Source of the DNA: Gymnodinialimonas phycosphaerae
GTDB lineage: Bacteria; Pseudomonadota; Alphaproteobacteria; Rhodobacterales; Rhodobacteraceae
NCBI RefSeq assembly: GCF_019195455.1
Contig: NZ_JAIMBW010000001.1
Coordinates: 1,798,001-1,862,000, forward strand
Direction: 5' to 3'
Length of the DNA: 64,000 nt
Both the position numbers and the translations under genes were made by a program. Below are positions 24,836 to 32,603 of the stretch, one piece after another. Below the pieces are notes generated by a model, which saw nothing but the letters and a program-made list of their open reading frames with translations, was not told the DNA's origin and ran no database searches. Each line of letters opens with the position of its first letter. Positions within the stretch are counted from its first letter, which is position 1.

Positions 24836-26515
24836 CTACTGCGCGGCGACCTTCAGCTTCTCGGGCCGGGCCATCCATTCCTTGCCCCGCAGCATCGCCT
24901 TCCAGTAGATCGGCGGCAGTAACTTCTCTTTCAGGAACCACGCGGCCCGCGTGGGCTTGGTGCCATCGACAAGGAACTTCGGGAAGCTAGGCAGCAACAC
25001 CCCGCCATAACCGAATTCCGCCAGCACGATCTTGCCGCGCTCGACCGTCAGGGGGCACGAGCCATAGCCGTCGTACTGCGCCGTGGCCGAGCGTCCGTCG
25101 ATGTCGGCGGCGATGTTTTCGGCCACCACGGGCGCTTGCTTGCGCGCGGCGGCGGCGGTCTTGGCGTTGGGGGCGTTCATCACATCGCCCAAGGCCCAGA
25201 TGTTGTCATAGGTCTTGTGGCGCAGCGTCGACTGCTCCACGTCGACCCAACCGGCCGCGTCGGCCAATGGTGAGACGCGGATGAAATCAGGCGCGGTCTG
25301 CGGCGGGCAGACATGCATCATGTCGAAATCCACCGTGACCTCGCGCGGCTCCGCATCTGGTTCCTTGACCGCAAAGGTGGCCCGTTTGGCAGGGCCGTCG
25401 ACGGCGACAAGGTTGTGGAAAAAGTTCACGTCGGCGTTGTATTTCTTGATGTAGCTCTCCAGCGCGGGGACATAATCCTTCACGCCGAACAGGACGCCCC
25501 CAGCGTTCATGAACTGGATGTCGATGTCTTTCAACACGGCCCGGCGATGCCACGCATCCGCCGACAGATAGAGCGCCTTTTGCGGCGCGCCCGCACATTT
25601 GATCGGCATGGGCGGCTGGGTGAACAGCGCCCGGCCTTCCTTCATCTCTTGCACCAACTGCCACGTGTAGGGCGCGAGATCATAGCGGTAGTTCGAGGTC
25701 ACGCCGTTGCGGCCCAACGTGTCCTCCAACCCCTCTACGCTGCCCCAATCGAGCTTCAGGCCCGGACAGACGACGAGGCGCGTATACTTCACCACGCGAC
25801 AGCCATCGAGCACGACGGCATTGTTCTTGGGCTCAAAGGCCGCGACGGCGGACTTGATCCAATGCACGCCGCGCGGGATCAGCGAACCCATCGTCTTGGC
25901 GGTGTCCTGGGCCTCGAAAATACCGCCACCAACCATGGTCCAACCGGGCTGATAATAGTGGATGTCAGCCGGATCGATGATTGCAATGGACAGGTCCGTT
26001 GTGCGCGTCTGCAAGCTGGCGGCCACGGAAATGCCCGCCGCCCCCGCGCCCACGATGACGATATCATAGGAGGCATCGCCGGTGTCCGTGGGGGTCTTGC
26101 CGCCATTGGCGATGCGGCGTGCCACACCGTTCATATCGTAGCCCGCCGCCTTGGTCGCCGCGAGGATATCCGCGATCGGCTTTTCCTTTGCCTGCGCCAG
26201 TGACCACAAGGTGGCAGATCTTGTACCGGTCCGGCAATAGGCGAGGATCGGGCCCGGCAGTTCGCGCAAAGCCGCCCCGAATTCGGCCGCGTCAGCGTCC
26301 GTCACCATGCCGGCCGTGATGGGGATATACCGCACCTCAAGACCCGCCACCTCGGCCGCAGCTTCGATTTCCTCGAAGCTCGGCTGATCCGCCCCTTCCC
26401 CATCGGGGCGGTTGCAGATAATGGACCTGATGCCCTCAGCTTTGAGAGCGGCAACGTCAGCCGGTGCAATTTGTGGGCTGACCGACACTGCGTCGGATAT
26501 TTTTCGAAGGTCCAA
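24836..26515 (-). CDS. Fused phosphatase-like (DUF442) / sulfide:quinone oxidoreductase
   Basis: A protein of 559 residues. Residues 1-110 are a beta-lactamase-hydrolase-like DUF442 domain with an intact phosphatase loop CRTGTRS (94-100). Residues about 148-559 are a flavoprotein of the SQR family (GAGAAG 156-161; KCAGAPQKALYL with redox C307; HYYQPGW; C-terminal YDGYGSCPL). The enzyme oxidises sulfide to a persulfide and passes electrons to quinone. Compared with the mitochondrial-type enzyme, the second redox Cys (in G-D-C) is Val445 here; C250 and C403 are possible substitutes. It starts with TTG at 26515 after GGAGAAAG, 21 nt after the EF-hand gene, in the persulfide operon. Confidence 0.88.
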   Translation of the reverse strand: MDLRKISDAVSVSPQIAPADVAALKAEGIRSIICNRPDGEGADQPSFEEIEAAAEVAGLEVRYIPITAGMVTDADAAEFGAALRELPGPILAYCRTGTRSATLWSLAQAKEKPIADILAATKAAGYDMNGVARRIANGGKTPTDTGDASYDIVIVGAGAAGISVAASLQTRTTDLSIAIIDPADIHYYQPGWTMVGGGIFEAQDTAKTMGSLIPRGVHWIKSAVAAFEPKNNAVVLDGCRVVKYTRLVVCPGLKLDWGSVEGLEDTLGRNGVTSNYRYDLAPYTWQLVQEMKEGRALFTQPPMPIKCAGAPQKALYLSADAWHRRAVLKDIDIQFMNAGGVLFGVKDYVPALESYIKKYNADVNFFHNLVAVDGPAKRATFAVKEPDAEPREVTVDFDMMHVCPPQTAPDFIRVSPLADAAGWVDVEQSTLRHKTYDNIWALGDVMNAPNAKTAAAARKQAPVVAENIAADIDGRSATAQYDGYGSCPLTVERGKIVLAEFGYGGVLLPSFPKFLVDGTKPTRAAWFLKEKLLPPIYWKAMLRGKEWMARPEKLKVAAQ

Positions 26516-26536
26516 GATCTTTCTCCTCGTTATGGT

Positions 26537-27022
26537 TTAACGGCGACCGAAGTCGTCTGTTGTCACGATGCCGTCGCCATTGCGGTCCAGCATCTGTAAC
26601 CACGCGGCTGCCTGAGCCAGGAACTCGGCCTCGCTGACTTCGCCATTGCCATCGACATCGTTGAATTCAAGCGTCATACCCGCCGCGGCGCGCTGCATCG
26701 GGCTGCCATTGCCGCCCCCGTTGCCATTGCCGTTGCCGCTGCCGCTGCCGTGGCCCGGCTCATTGGCCATGTCGTTTTCACGTGCCTCATCGAACATCAC
26801 GTATTCTTCACCGTCGATTGCGCCGTTTTCATCAGCATCGAAGGTAAAGAACACGTCGCCGCGCCGAGTACGGATTTCATCCACCGTGACGACGCCGTCG
26901 CCGTCCAGGTCCCAGTTCACAATGAAGTGGTCACCGGGTGCGGCCAAAGCAGGCGCAGCACTGAAAGACAGTGCTGCCCCCAAAGCGACGGCTGGCATCG
27001 TCGAGAAAATCGAGTTCTGCAT
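26537..27022 (-). CDS. Exported EF-hand calcium-binding protein
   Basis: A protein of 161 residues with a Sec signal peptide (cut after about residue 28, PALAA) and four EF-hand loops: 38-49, 62-73, 122-133 and 146-157, each with the D-x-D/N-x-D/N-G pattern. The pairs are separated by a Gly/Ser/Asn linker (92-106). It should be periplasmic and bind up to four Ca2+. It lies between persulfide dioxygenase (32-nt gap) and the SQR fusion (21-nt gap), so it belongs to the same operon. A calcium role in this pathway is not something I know of; a structural or signalling role for periplasmic sulfur handling is inference. Confidence 0.85.
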   Translation of the reverse strand: MQNSIFSTMPAVALGAALSFSAAPALAAPGDHFIVNWDLDGDGVVTVDEIRTRRGDVFFTFDADENGAIDGEEYVMFDEARENDMANEPGHGSGSGNGNGNGGGNGSPMQRAAAGMTLEFNDVDGNGEVSEAEFLAQAAAWLQMLDRNGDGIVTTDDFGRR

Positions 27023-27054
27023 CAGTCTGTTCCTTTATGTGGCTGCTCGCGACC

Positions 27055-27939
27055 TCACAGGCCGTTGACCGGCACCTTGAGCATCGGGTTTCCGTCGGCA
27101 TCCTTGGGAATTTCCCCCGCACGCATGTTCACTTGCAGGGAAGGGATGATCAGCTTGGGCATATCCAGCTGTGCATCGCGCTCAGTCCGGAACTTGATGA
27201 AGTCTTCACGGGTCTTGCCGCCGCCCACGTGGATGTTGTGGGCTTTCTCTTCGGCCACCGTGGTTTCCCACGCGATATCGCGACCGTTCGGGCCATAGTC
27301 GTGGCACATGAACAGACGCGTTTCGTCGGGTAGTGCCAGCACCTTCTGGATGCTGTCATAAAGCTCTCCGGCGTCGCCGCCGGGGAAGTCGGCCCGCGCC
27401 GAGCCGCCATCGGGCATGAACAGCGTGTCCCCCACAAAGGCCGCATCACCCATCACATGCACCATGCACGCAGGCGTGTGGCCCGGTGTGGCCATCGTAA
27501 ACACCTGCATCTCGCCAATCATGTAGGTGTCACCATCGTGGAACAGCGCATCGAACTGGCTGCCATCGCGTTGGAATTCGGTACCTTCGTTGAAGACCTT
27601 TCCGAAGACGTCCTGCACGACCATGATGTTGGCCCCAACGCCGATCTTGCCGCCCAGTTTTTCCTGGATATACGGCGCGGCGGACAGGTGGTCAGCGTGG
27701 ACGTGGGTTTCGATGATCCACTCCAGCTTCAAGCCCTGTTCCTGAATGCGAGCAATCAATGCGTCGGCGTGATCATAGGTAATCCGCCCTGCGGCATAAT
27801 CGATGTCCATGACGCTATCGACGACGGCACACGATGTGCTGGCCGGGTCACGCACGATGTAGCTGATGGTATTGGTTGCATCGTCGAAAAAACCTTCGAC
27901 GACAGGTGAAATGTCCATATTGATTGGATACTGGGTCAT
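27055..27939 (-). CDS. Persulfide dioxygenase-like MBL-fold protein (Blh/ETHE1 type)
   Basis: A protein of 294 residues with the MBL motif ETHVHADHLSA (H79, H81, D83, H84), then TPGHTPACM and GDTLFMPDGGSARADFPGG, which is diagnostic of the ETHE1/Blh persulfide dioxygenases. The enzyme uses non-heme iron and O2 to turn glutathione persulfide into sulfite. With the SQR fusion downstream it completes sulfide to sulfite. It starts 11 nt after the second small YeeE gene. Confidence 0.9.
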   Translation of the reverse strand: MTQYPINMDISPVVEGFFDDATNTISYIVRDPASTSCAVVDSVMDIDYAAGRITYDHADALIARIQEQGLKLEWIIETHVHADHLSAAPYIQEKLGGKIGVGANIMVVQDVFGKVFNEGTEFQRDGSQFDALFHDGDTYMIGEMQVFTMATPGHTPACMVHVMGDAAFVGDTLFMPDGGSARADFPGGDAGELYDSIQKVLALPDETRLFMCHDYGPNGRDIAWETTVAEEKAHNIHVGGGKTREDFIKFRTERDAQLDMPKLIIPSLQVNMRAGEIPKDADGNPMLKVPVNGL

Positions 27940-27950
27940 GTCTGTATTCC

Positions 27951-28391
27951 TTACGATTGAGGAGCGTTGGGTTTGCGCGCGGCGGCGGATTCGATGGTGC
28001 GGGCCAGAATAATGCCGACCAGCAAAGCGGCGGTGAAGGCGAAAACCTCCCAGCGACCGGTGCCAAGGGCCGGAAGGGCACCGCCCGGGCAGAACCCCGC
28101 GATTCCCCAGCCGATGCCGAACAGCGCCGAGCCGCCAATCAGGCGCGCATCGAGATCACGGCGTTGCGGGACAAGGAACTCCCGCCCGAACACGGGCGTT
28201 TTCCGCCCGAAAACCAGTTTGTACCCGATGAAGGTCGTCACAAGGGCGCCCCCCATCACGAAGATCAGCGACGGATCCCACGCCCCCGCCACATCAAAGA
28301 AGTTCAGGACCTTGGCGGGGTTCGCCATCCCTGAGATGGAAATGCCCACCCCAAAGATCGTCCCAATTACATAGGCTGCAAAAAGACGCAT
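27951..28391 (-). CDS. YeeE/YedE-type half transporter (DUF6691-like), second subunit
   Basis: A protein of 146 residues with four membrane segments, matching one repeat of the YeeE/YedE sulfur-compound transporters (GFCPGGALPALGTG with the conserved Cys, about residue 110; FGVGISISGMANPAKVLNFF at the front). Half-size proteins like this work in pairs, and the partner gene ends 3 nt before it. In Xylella/Agrobacterium-type bigR operons the same pair accompanies Blh. Presumed substrate: thiosulfate or another reduced sulfur species. Confidence 0.88.
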   Translation of the reverse strand: MRLFAAYVIGTIFGVGISISGMANPAKVLNFFDVAGAWDPSLIFVMGGALVTTFIGYKLVFGRKTPVFGREFLVPQRRDLDARLIGGSALFGIGWGIAGFCPGGALPALGTGRWEVFAFTAALLVGIILARTIESAAARKPNAPQS

Positions 28392-28394
28392 CTT

Positions 28395-28826
28395 TTATCC
28401 TCCGAACACGTGGCGCACGACGTAAACCGTGGCCAGGGTGACGACCATGAACGTCCCGGTCGCAACGATGGAACGGGGCGACAGGCGCGCCATGCCGCAT
28501 ACCCCGTGACCCGAGGTGCAGCCGCCGCCGAAGGTCACACCGACGCCCACGATCAGCCCGCCGACCAGCAGCATCACCGTGCTCACAGGTACCTGAACCG
28601 CTGGCATCGCGCCGCTGATCGCCAGGACGACGAGAGGGCCCGTGACCATGCCGGCCACTGTCGCGGCGCGCCATGCGAAATCGGATTTGGAGGCCGGATA
28701 GACCAGCCCCGCAAGGATGCCTGTCGCCCCCATGACCCGCCCGTGGAACAGCATGAGCAGTGTCGCGCCCAAGCCGATGAGCACGCCGCCCAAGAGGGAT
28801 ATCCAAGGGGTGAATTCAGTCTCCAT
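28395..28826 (-). CDS. YeeE/YedE-type half transporter, first subunit
   Basis: A protein of 143 residues with four membrane segments and the Cys motif GGGCTSGHGVCGMARLSPRS, the signature of the other half of the YeeE/YedE fold. The ATG at 28826 follows GGAGAGAC; an in-frame codon at 28850 has no ribosome site. It is the first gene of a six-gene operon (YeeE half, YeeE half, PDO, EF-hand, SQR fusion, SulP). A GTGAC-N3-GTCAC palindrome lies 88 nt upstream. Confidence 0.88.
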   Translation of the reverse strand: METEFTPWISLLGGVLIGLGATLLMLFHGRVMGATGILAGLVYPASKSDFAWRAATVAGMVTGPLVVLAISGAMPAVQVPVSTVMLLVGGLIVGVGVTFGGGCTSGHGVCGMARLSPRSIVATGTFMVVTLATVYVVRHVFGG

Positions 28827-28914
28827 GTCGTCTCTCCATTGTGGATGCACAGCCGATTCAACGCCGACCGCGCTTGTGTCTGCATGTATCTAAGACAGCT
28901 GCCACCAACGTTCA

Positions 28915-28927
28915 GTGACGAAGTCAC
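28915..28927 (-). promoter_or_regulatory. GTGAC-N3-GTCAC palindrome, copy 2
   Basis: Plus-strand reading GTGAC GAA GTCAC. It lies in the 144-nt gap between the Crp/Fnr gene stop and the persulfide operon. On the minus strand it reads GGTGACTTCGTCACT, nearly identical beyond the arms to copy 3. Confidence 0.65.
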
Positions 28928-28970
28928 CAAACCATGCAGATTTTTAGATGAGACCGCAAAAAGGAAGGTT

Positions 28971-29636
28971 TCAGCCGTTTGCGAGGTCTTGCAAAGCGTC
29001 CCGGTCGAGGATCCGTACAAGCCCGCGTTGTTGTTCCAACCAACCGCGGCGTTGGAATTCATGCAACTGCCGGGACACGACTTCCCGCGCGGTGCCAAGC
29101 TCGGTGGCCAAGGCCTGGTGCGTGGCGGACACTGTCTCGGAGGTTCCGGCCAAATCCAACAATCGCGCTGCCAGGCGCATGTCGATGCGCCCGAAGGCGA
29201 CATCCTCGATGATCTTGAACAGGCCAGTCATGCGATGAGCATAGGCTGCAAGGATGAAATCCCGAAATATCGGCTCGGCGGACACGAGCGCATCGAAAGT
29301 GGCCTTGGGCAGCGCAATCGCGGTGACGTCGGTCTCTGCCACCCCTTCGGCAAGATAGGCCTCGTGGGCCAACATGCAGGCGGTGGTCATGACACAGCTT
29401 TGCCCCGCCTCAACCCGGTAAAGCACGATTTCCCGACCGCCCTCGGACGTCTGAGAGACACGCACCGTGCCCGACAGCAAGAACAGGAGGTTTTGCGGAA
29501 CATGCCCTGCGCCGAAGATCTGATCCCCCTTCTTTGAGCGCAGGATCTTTCCATCGCGCAACAGCACGTTGCGCACGTGATCCGGCAACCGTGACAATCC
29601 CGTGAACCGCTGCGTCCAATCCTCTGTTTCGCTCAT
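28971..29636 (-). CDS. Crp/Fnr family transcriptional regulator of the sulfur island
   Basis: A protein of 221 residues with an N-terminal cNMP-like sensor domain and a C-terminal winged helix (recognition helix within GTAREVVSRQLHEF, about 181-194). It lacks the N-terminal Cys cluster of FNR, so it is not an Fe-S oxygen sensor. It does hold two close cysteines (C81, C87) in the segment after the beta-roll, where thiol-responsive members of the family have them. Its position directly upstream of the persulfide operon, and the recurring GTGAC palindromes, suggest it senses sulfane sulfur and controls these genes; this is inference. Confidence 0.85.
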   Translation of the reverse strand: MSETEDWTQRFTGLSRLPDHVRNVLLRDGKILRSKKGDQIFGAGHVPQNLLFLLSGTVRVSQTSEGGREIVLYRVEAGQSCVMTTACMLAHEAYLAEGVAETDVTAIALPKATFDALVSAEPIFRDFILAAYAHRMTGLFKIIEDVAFGRIDMRLAARLLDLAGTSETVSATHQALATELGTAREVVSRQLHEFQRRGWLEQQRGLVRILDRDALQDLANG

Positions 29637-29721
29637 CCGCTCTACCTATCGTGATTGGCCGCAGCGGCGGCGCAAGGGCTGCCGATGACCGGTTGTGGTG
29701 TATTGAGTCGTGGCGTTTTCA

Positions 29722-30792
29722 CTAAGCGACGGAAGGCCGCCGCACCGTTTCCAGATAGGTCAACACCAGCGATGTTGCTACCCCTCCGCCCCAGATCGAC
29801 AGGGCCGCAACCCATGCCGTCACCGCCATGATCGCGCCGCCGGACATCGCCGCGCCCACGGCACATCCGCCCGCCAACATTGCACCGAAGCCCATCAAGA
29901 CGGCACCCACGAGGTAGCGCTCCATCGGCGTGTCGCTACTGAAGCGCTCAATGTGCCATTCCCGGAACAGGATCGCAGCCCCTCCCGCCCCCAGAAACAC
30001 GCCGGGGACAAGGCCAAGACCGAAGGACAAGGGCACCGAGCGTTCGGCCACGAAGGCCATGAGTGTATCCGTCGCGGGCCCGGTGAAGGTCACGCTGGAC
30101 ACGTCAAAAACCTCGAACGAAACCTGGGACAGCGCGTAGGTGGCCCACCAGCCAAGGGTGACGGCGCCCCCTACGCACGCGGCGGCAAAGATCTTCGTCC
30201 AAGCCAGTTTCCTATACCGCGCAAGCCCGATCGACACGGCAAGCGCCGCCACGGCACCCCACGTCACAACGGCGGTGGACAGCGACAGGACATACCCAAG
30301 ATCACGCCCGTCGCCGCTGATCACCCAAAGTTGCGACAGGTATTCGCGCGACGGGGCGAGGATCCCACGCAGCGACGATTGCGCCACGACCGTCAGAACC
30401 AGCCCGGTGATCAGCGCGCGCAGGTTCCCGGTCGCAGACAGCACCAGCAAGCGGCTGGCGCAACCACGTGCCAGAACCATGCCGATCCCGAAAAGCATGC
30501 CGCCGATGATCGCGCCGGAGAGGCTTCCCACGCCCGACAAGGGGCGCGCTTGCGACACGTCCAGCGCGCCGAACAGAATGGCACCCTGCGTGGTGGCCAG
30601 CGCCGCGAAAAAGGCCACCAGCCAGACCGACATGCGCGGCCCAAGGACCCTTTGCGACACCTCCACCGTCGAGGCCCGTAGGCAGAAGGCGGACCGCTGC
30701 GCCGCCACGCCGAAGACAAGGCCCACGCTTAATCCCGCCATGAGCAGAACCATGTCGTCGCCGAAGGTATCGATAAGGTATTCTAGGGGCAT
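29722..30792 (-). CDS. Full-length YeeE/YedE family transporter (TsuA-like)
   Basis: A protein of 356 residues with about nine to ten membrane segments and internal duplication, typical of the YeeE/TsuA thiosulfate importer family. Conserved cysteines sit in ARGCASRLLVLS and AGGCAVGAAMSGG, which in the solved YeeE structure relay the substrate through the membrane. An FNR-like box lies 54 nt upstream at 30846-30859. It is followed by the Crp/Fnr gene (85-nt gap). Confidence 0.88.
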   Translation of the reverse strand: MPLEYLIDTFGDDMVLLMAGLSVGLVFGVAAQRSAFCLRASTVEVSQRVLGPRMSVWLVAFFAALATTQGAILFGALDVSQARPLSGVGSLSGAIIGGMLFGIGMVLARGCASRLLVLSATGNLRALITGLVLTVVAQSSLRGILAPSREYLSQLWVISGDGRDLGYVLSLSTAVVTWGAVAALAVSIGLARYRKLAWTKIFAAACVGGAVTLGWWATYALSQVSFEVFDVSSVTFTGPATDTLMAFVAERSVPLSFGLGLVPGVFLGAGGAAILFREWHIERFSSDTPMERYLVGAVLMGFGAMLAGGCAVGAAMSGGAIMAVTAWVAALSIWGGGVATSLVLTYLETVRRPSVA

Positions 30793-30845
30793 GGCGCTCT
30801 CGGGATTGACTGCTGCCGTCCTATCCGCCGCCCCGGTTTCATGCC

Positions 30846-30859
30846 TTGACCCACATCAA
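30846..30859 (-). promoter_or_regulatory. FNR-type box upstream of yeeE
   Basis: TTGAC-CCAC-ATCAA, close to the FnrL/FixK consensus TTGAY-N4-RTCAA. It lies between the hemA stop (30861) and the YeeE start. Confidence 0.5.
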
Positions 30860-30860
30860 T

Positions 30861-32099
30861 TCATTGCGCCGCAAGCGGCACGCGGGCGATGTTGCATTGG
30901 GCCCAGAGGTCCTCCAGCGCCGCGACGAGGGCGTCGATGTCGGCGGCGGAGTGTACCGGCGACGGCGTGATACGCAAACGCTCGGTTCCCTTGGGCACTG
31001 TGGGGTAGTTGATCGGCTGGATGTAGATGCCGAACCGCCGCATCAATTCGTCCGAGATGAAGCGGCATTTGTTGGGATCGCCCACCATGACGGGGATGAT
31101 GTGGCTATCGTTTTCCAGATGTGGGATGCCGATCTGATCCAGCCGCCCGCGCACTTCCGCGACGCGGGCCTGATGGGCGGCGCGCTCGACATCGCTGGTC
31201 TTGAGGTGACGCACCGCGGCACAGGCACCTGCCGCCACGGCGGGCGGAATGGCGGTGGTAAAGATGAAGCCCGACGCAAAGGAACGTACGAAATCCACGA
31301 TCTCGGCAGAGGCCGCGATATAGCCGCCCATGACGCCGTAAGCCTTGCCAAGCGTCCCCTCGATCACCGTCAGACGATCCATCAGCCCTTCACGCTCTGC
31401 GATACCACCGCCACGGGGGCCGTAAAGGCCAACGGCATGGACCTCATCAAGATAGGTCATTGCGCCATAACGCTCGGCCACGTCGCAGATCTCGGCGATG
31501 GGGGCAATATCGCCATCCATCGAGTAGACGGATTCAAACGCCACGATGATCGGACGCCCGGGTTTGATGCTGGCCAATTGGCGTTCCAGATCTTCCGGGT
31601 CATTATGCTTGAAGATGCGCTTCTCAGCACGGGAATGGCGGATGCCTTCAATCATGCTGGCGTGGTTGCCCGCGTCCGACAGCACCACACAATCGGGCAA
31701 GCGCGCCGCCAGCGTGCCAAGGCTTGCCCAATTCGACACATAGCCCGAGGTGAACAGCAAGGCCGCTTGCTTGCCGTGCAGGTCGGCCAGCTCTGCCTCC
31801 AGATCCACATGGGCGTGGGTCGTGCCCGAGATGTTGCGCGTCCCGCCCGCACCCGCGCCGGTTCGATCCAGCGTCGCGTGCATCGCCGCGATCACGTCCG
31901 GGTGCTGGCCCATGCCGAGGTAGTCGTTGGAACACCAGACGCTGACATCGCGCCGGGCGTCGCCGTCACGGTTTTCGGCCTTCGGATAGGCACCACGCGC
32001 GCGCTCAAGATCGGCGAAGTAGCGATAGTTTCCTGCATCCTTGAGGTCGTTCAGTTGCGATGCGGCGAAAGCCTGATAGTCAAAACCGCCGTCGATCAC
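30861..32099 (-). CDS. hemA: 5-aminolevulinate synthase
   Basis: A protein of 412 residues that condenses glycine and succinyl-CoA to 5-aminolevulinate, the first step of heme synthesis in alphaproteobacteria (C4 pathway). It shows the family landmarks [14 protein letters not shown] (54-67), the Gly-rich [13 protein letters not shown] (80-92), [12 protein letters not shown] (216-227) and the PLP lysine K252 in TLGKAYG. The start is a GTG overlapping the stop of the DUF302 gene, so it is translated as the last gene of the sox operon. Since SoxX, A, D and E are c-type cytochromes, this would couple heme supply to sox expression; whether it is the only hemA of the genome cannot be told. Confidence 0.95.
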   Translation of the reverse strand: MIDGGFDYQAFAASQLNDLKDAGNYRYFADLERARGAYPKAENRDGDARRDVSVWCSNDYLGMGQHPDVIAAMHATLDRTGAGAGGTRNISGTTHAHVDLEAELADLHGKQAALLFTSGYVSNWASLGTLAARLPDCVVLSDAGNHASMIEGIRHSRAEKRIFKHNDPEDLERQLASIKPGRPIIVAFESVYSMDGDIAPIAEICDVAERYGAMTYLDEVHAVGLYGPRGGGIAEREGLMDRLTVIEGTLGKAYGVMGGYIAASAEIVDFVRSFASGFIFTTAIPPAVAAGACAAVRHLKTSDVERAAHQARVAEVRGRLDQIGIPHLENDSHIIPVMVGDPNKCRFISDELMRRFGIYIQPINYPTVPKGTERLRITPSPVHSAADIDALVAALEDLWAQCNIARVPLAAQ

Positions 32100-32536
32100 T
32101 GCTCACGCGCCTCGATGATGATAGCGTCAAGCATCGCTTCGACCTCTTGCATGGGGCCATCGGGATAGGCGCGGTGTCCGAAGACGACGCCGTCGCCCAT
32201 GTCGGCCACGAAGATCGAATAGGGGCAATGGACGATGTTCATCGGGTCCGCCTCCATCACGCGGCGCGATACGGCGGCCGAGCAGAACAGGTAGATGTCG
32301 GCGTTGTTGAAGATTTCGACGTCCGAGCCCACGTCCGCGCCGGTCCGCGCCAGCATTTCGCCCACATGGCTGACGTAATCGATGACCAGCCCCCGGTCGA
32401 TGATCGCGTTCTCCAGCGCGAAGGTGCCGTCCTCGAAACTGCCGTCGAATTCATAGGTGATGACATCCTGGGCCGTGGCGACCATGGGGCACAGAAGACC
32501 GATGCCCAGGGCGATGGCTTTAACAAACGTCTGCAT
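32096..32536 (-). CDS. DUF302 domain periplasmic protein in the sox operon
   Basis: A protein of 146 residues with a Sec signal peptide ([13 protein letters not shown], cut after VATA) and a DUF302 domain (segments [33 protein letters not shown]). DUF302 proteins occur in sulfur-oxidation gene sets but their activity is unknown. Two cysteines (C85, C104) lie in the mature part. The ATG at 32536 follows AGGAGATAAGACC. The stop overlaps the GTG of hemA. It takes the place where Paracoccus has soxG/soxH. Confidence 0.8.
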   Translation of the reverse strand: MQTFVKAIALGIGLLCPMVATAQDVITYEFDGSFEDGTFALENAIIDRGLVIDYVSHVGEMLARTGADVGSDVEIFNNADIYLFCSAAVSRRVMEADPMNIVHCPYSIFVADMGDGVVFGHRAYPDGPMQEVEAMLDAIIIEAREQ

Positions 32537-32568
32537 GGTCTTATCTCCTGCGTTGAGAAGGGGTATGC

Positions 32569-32591
32569 GAAGGGCGCGGTATGCGCCCCTC
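32569..32591 (-). terminator. Intercistronic hairpin between soxF and the DUF302 gene
   Basis: Minus strand GAGGGGCGC, loop ATACC, GCGCCCTTC (9 bp with one G-T pair), with no T tract. Likely attenuating or mRNA-stabilising rather than a full stop. Confidence 0.45.
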
Positions 32592-32603
32592 GCGGTTGTT
32601 TGG

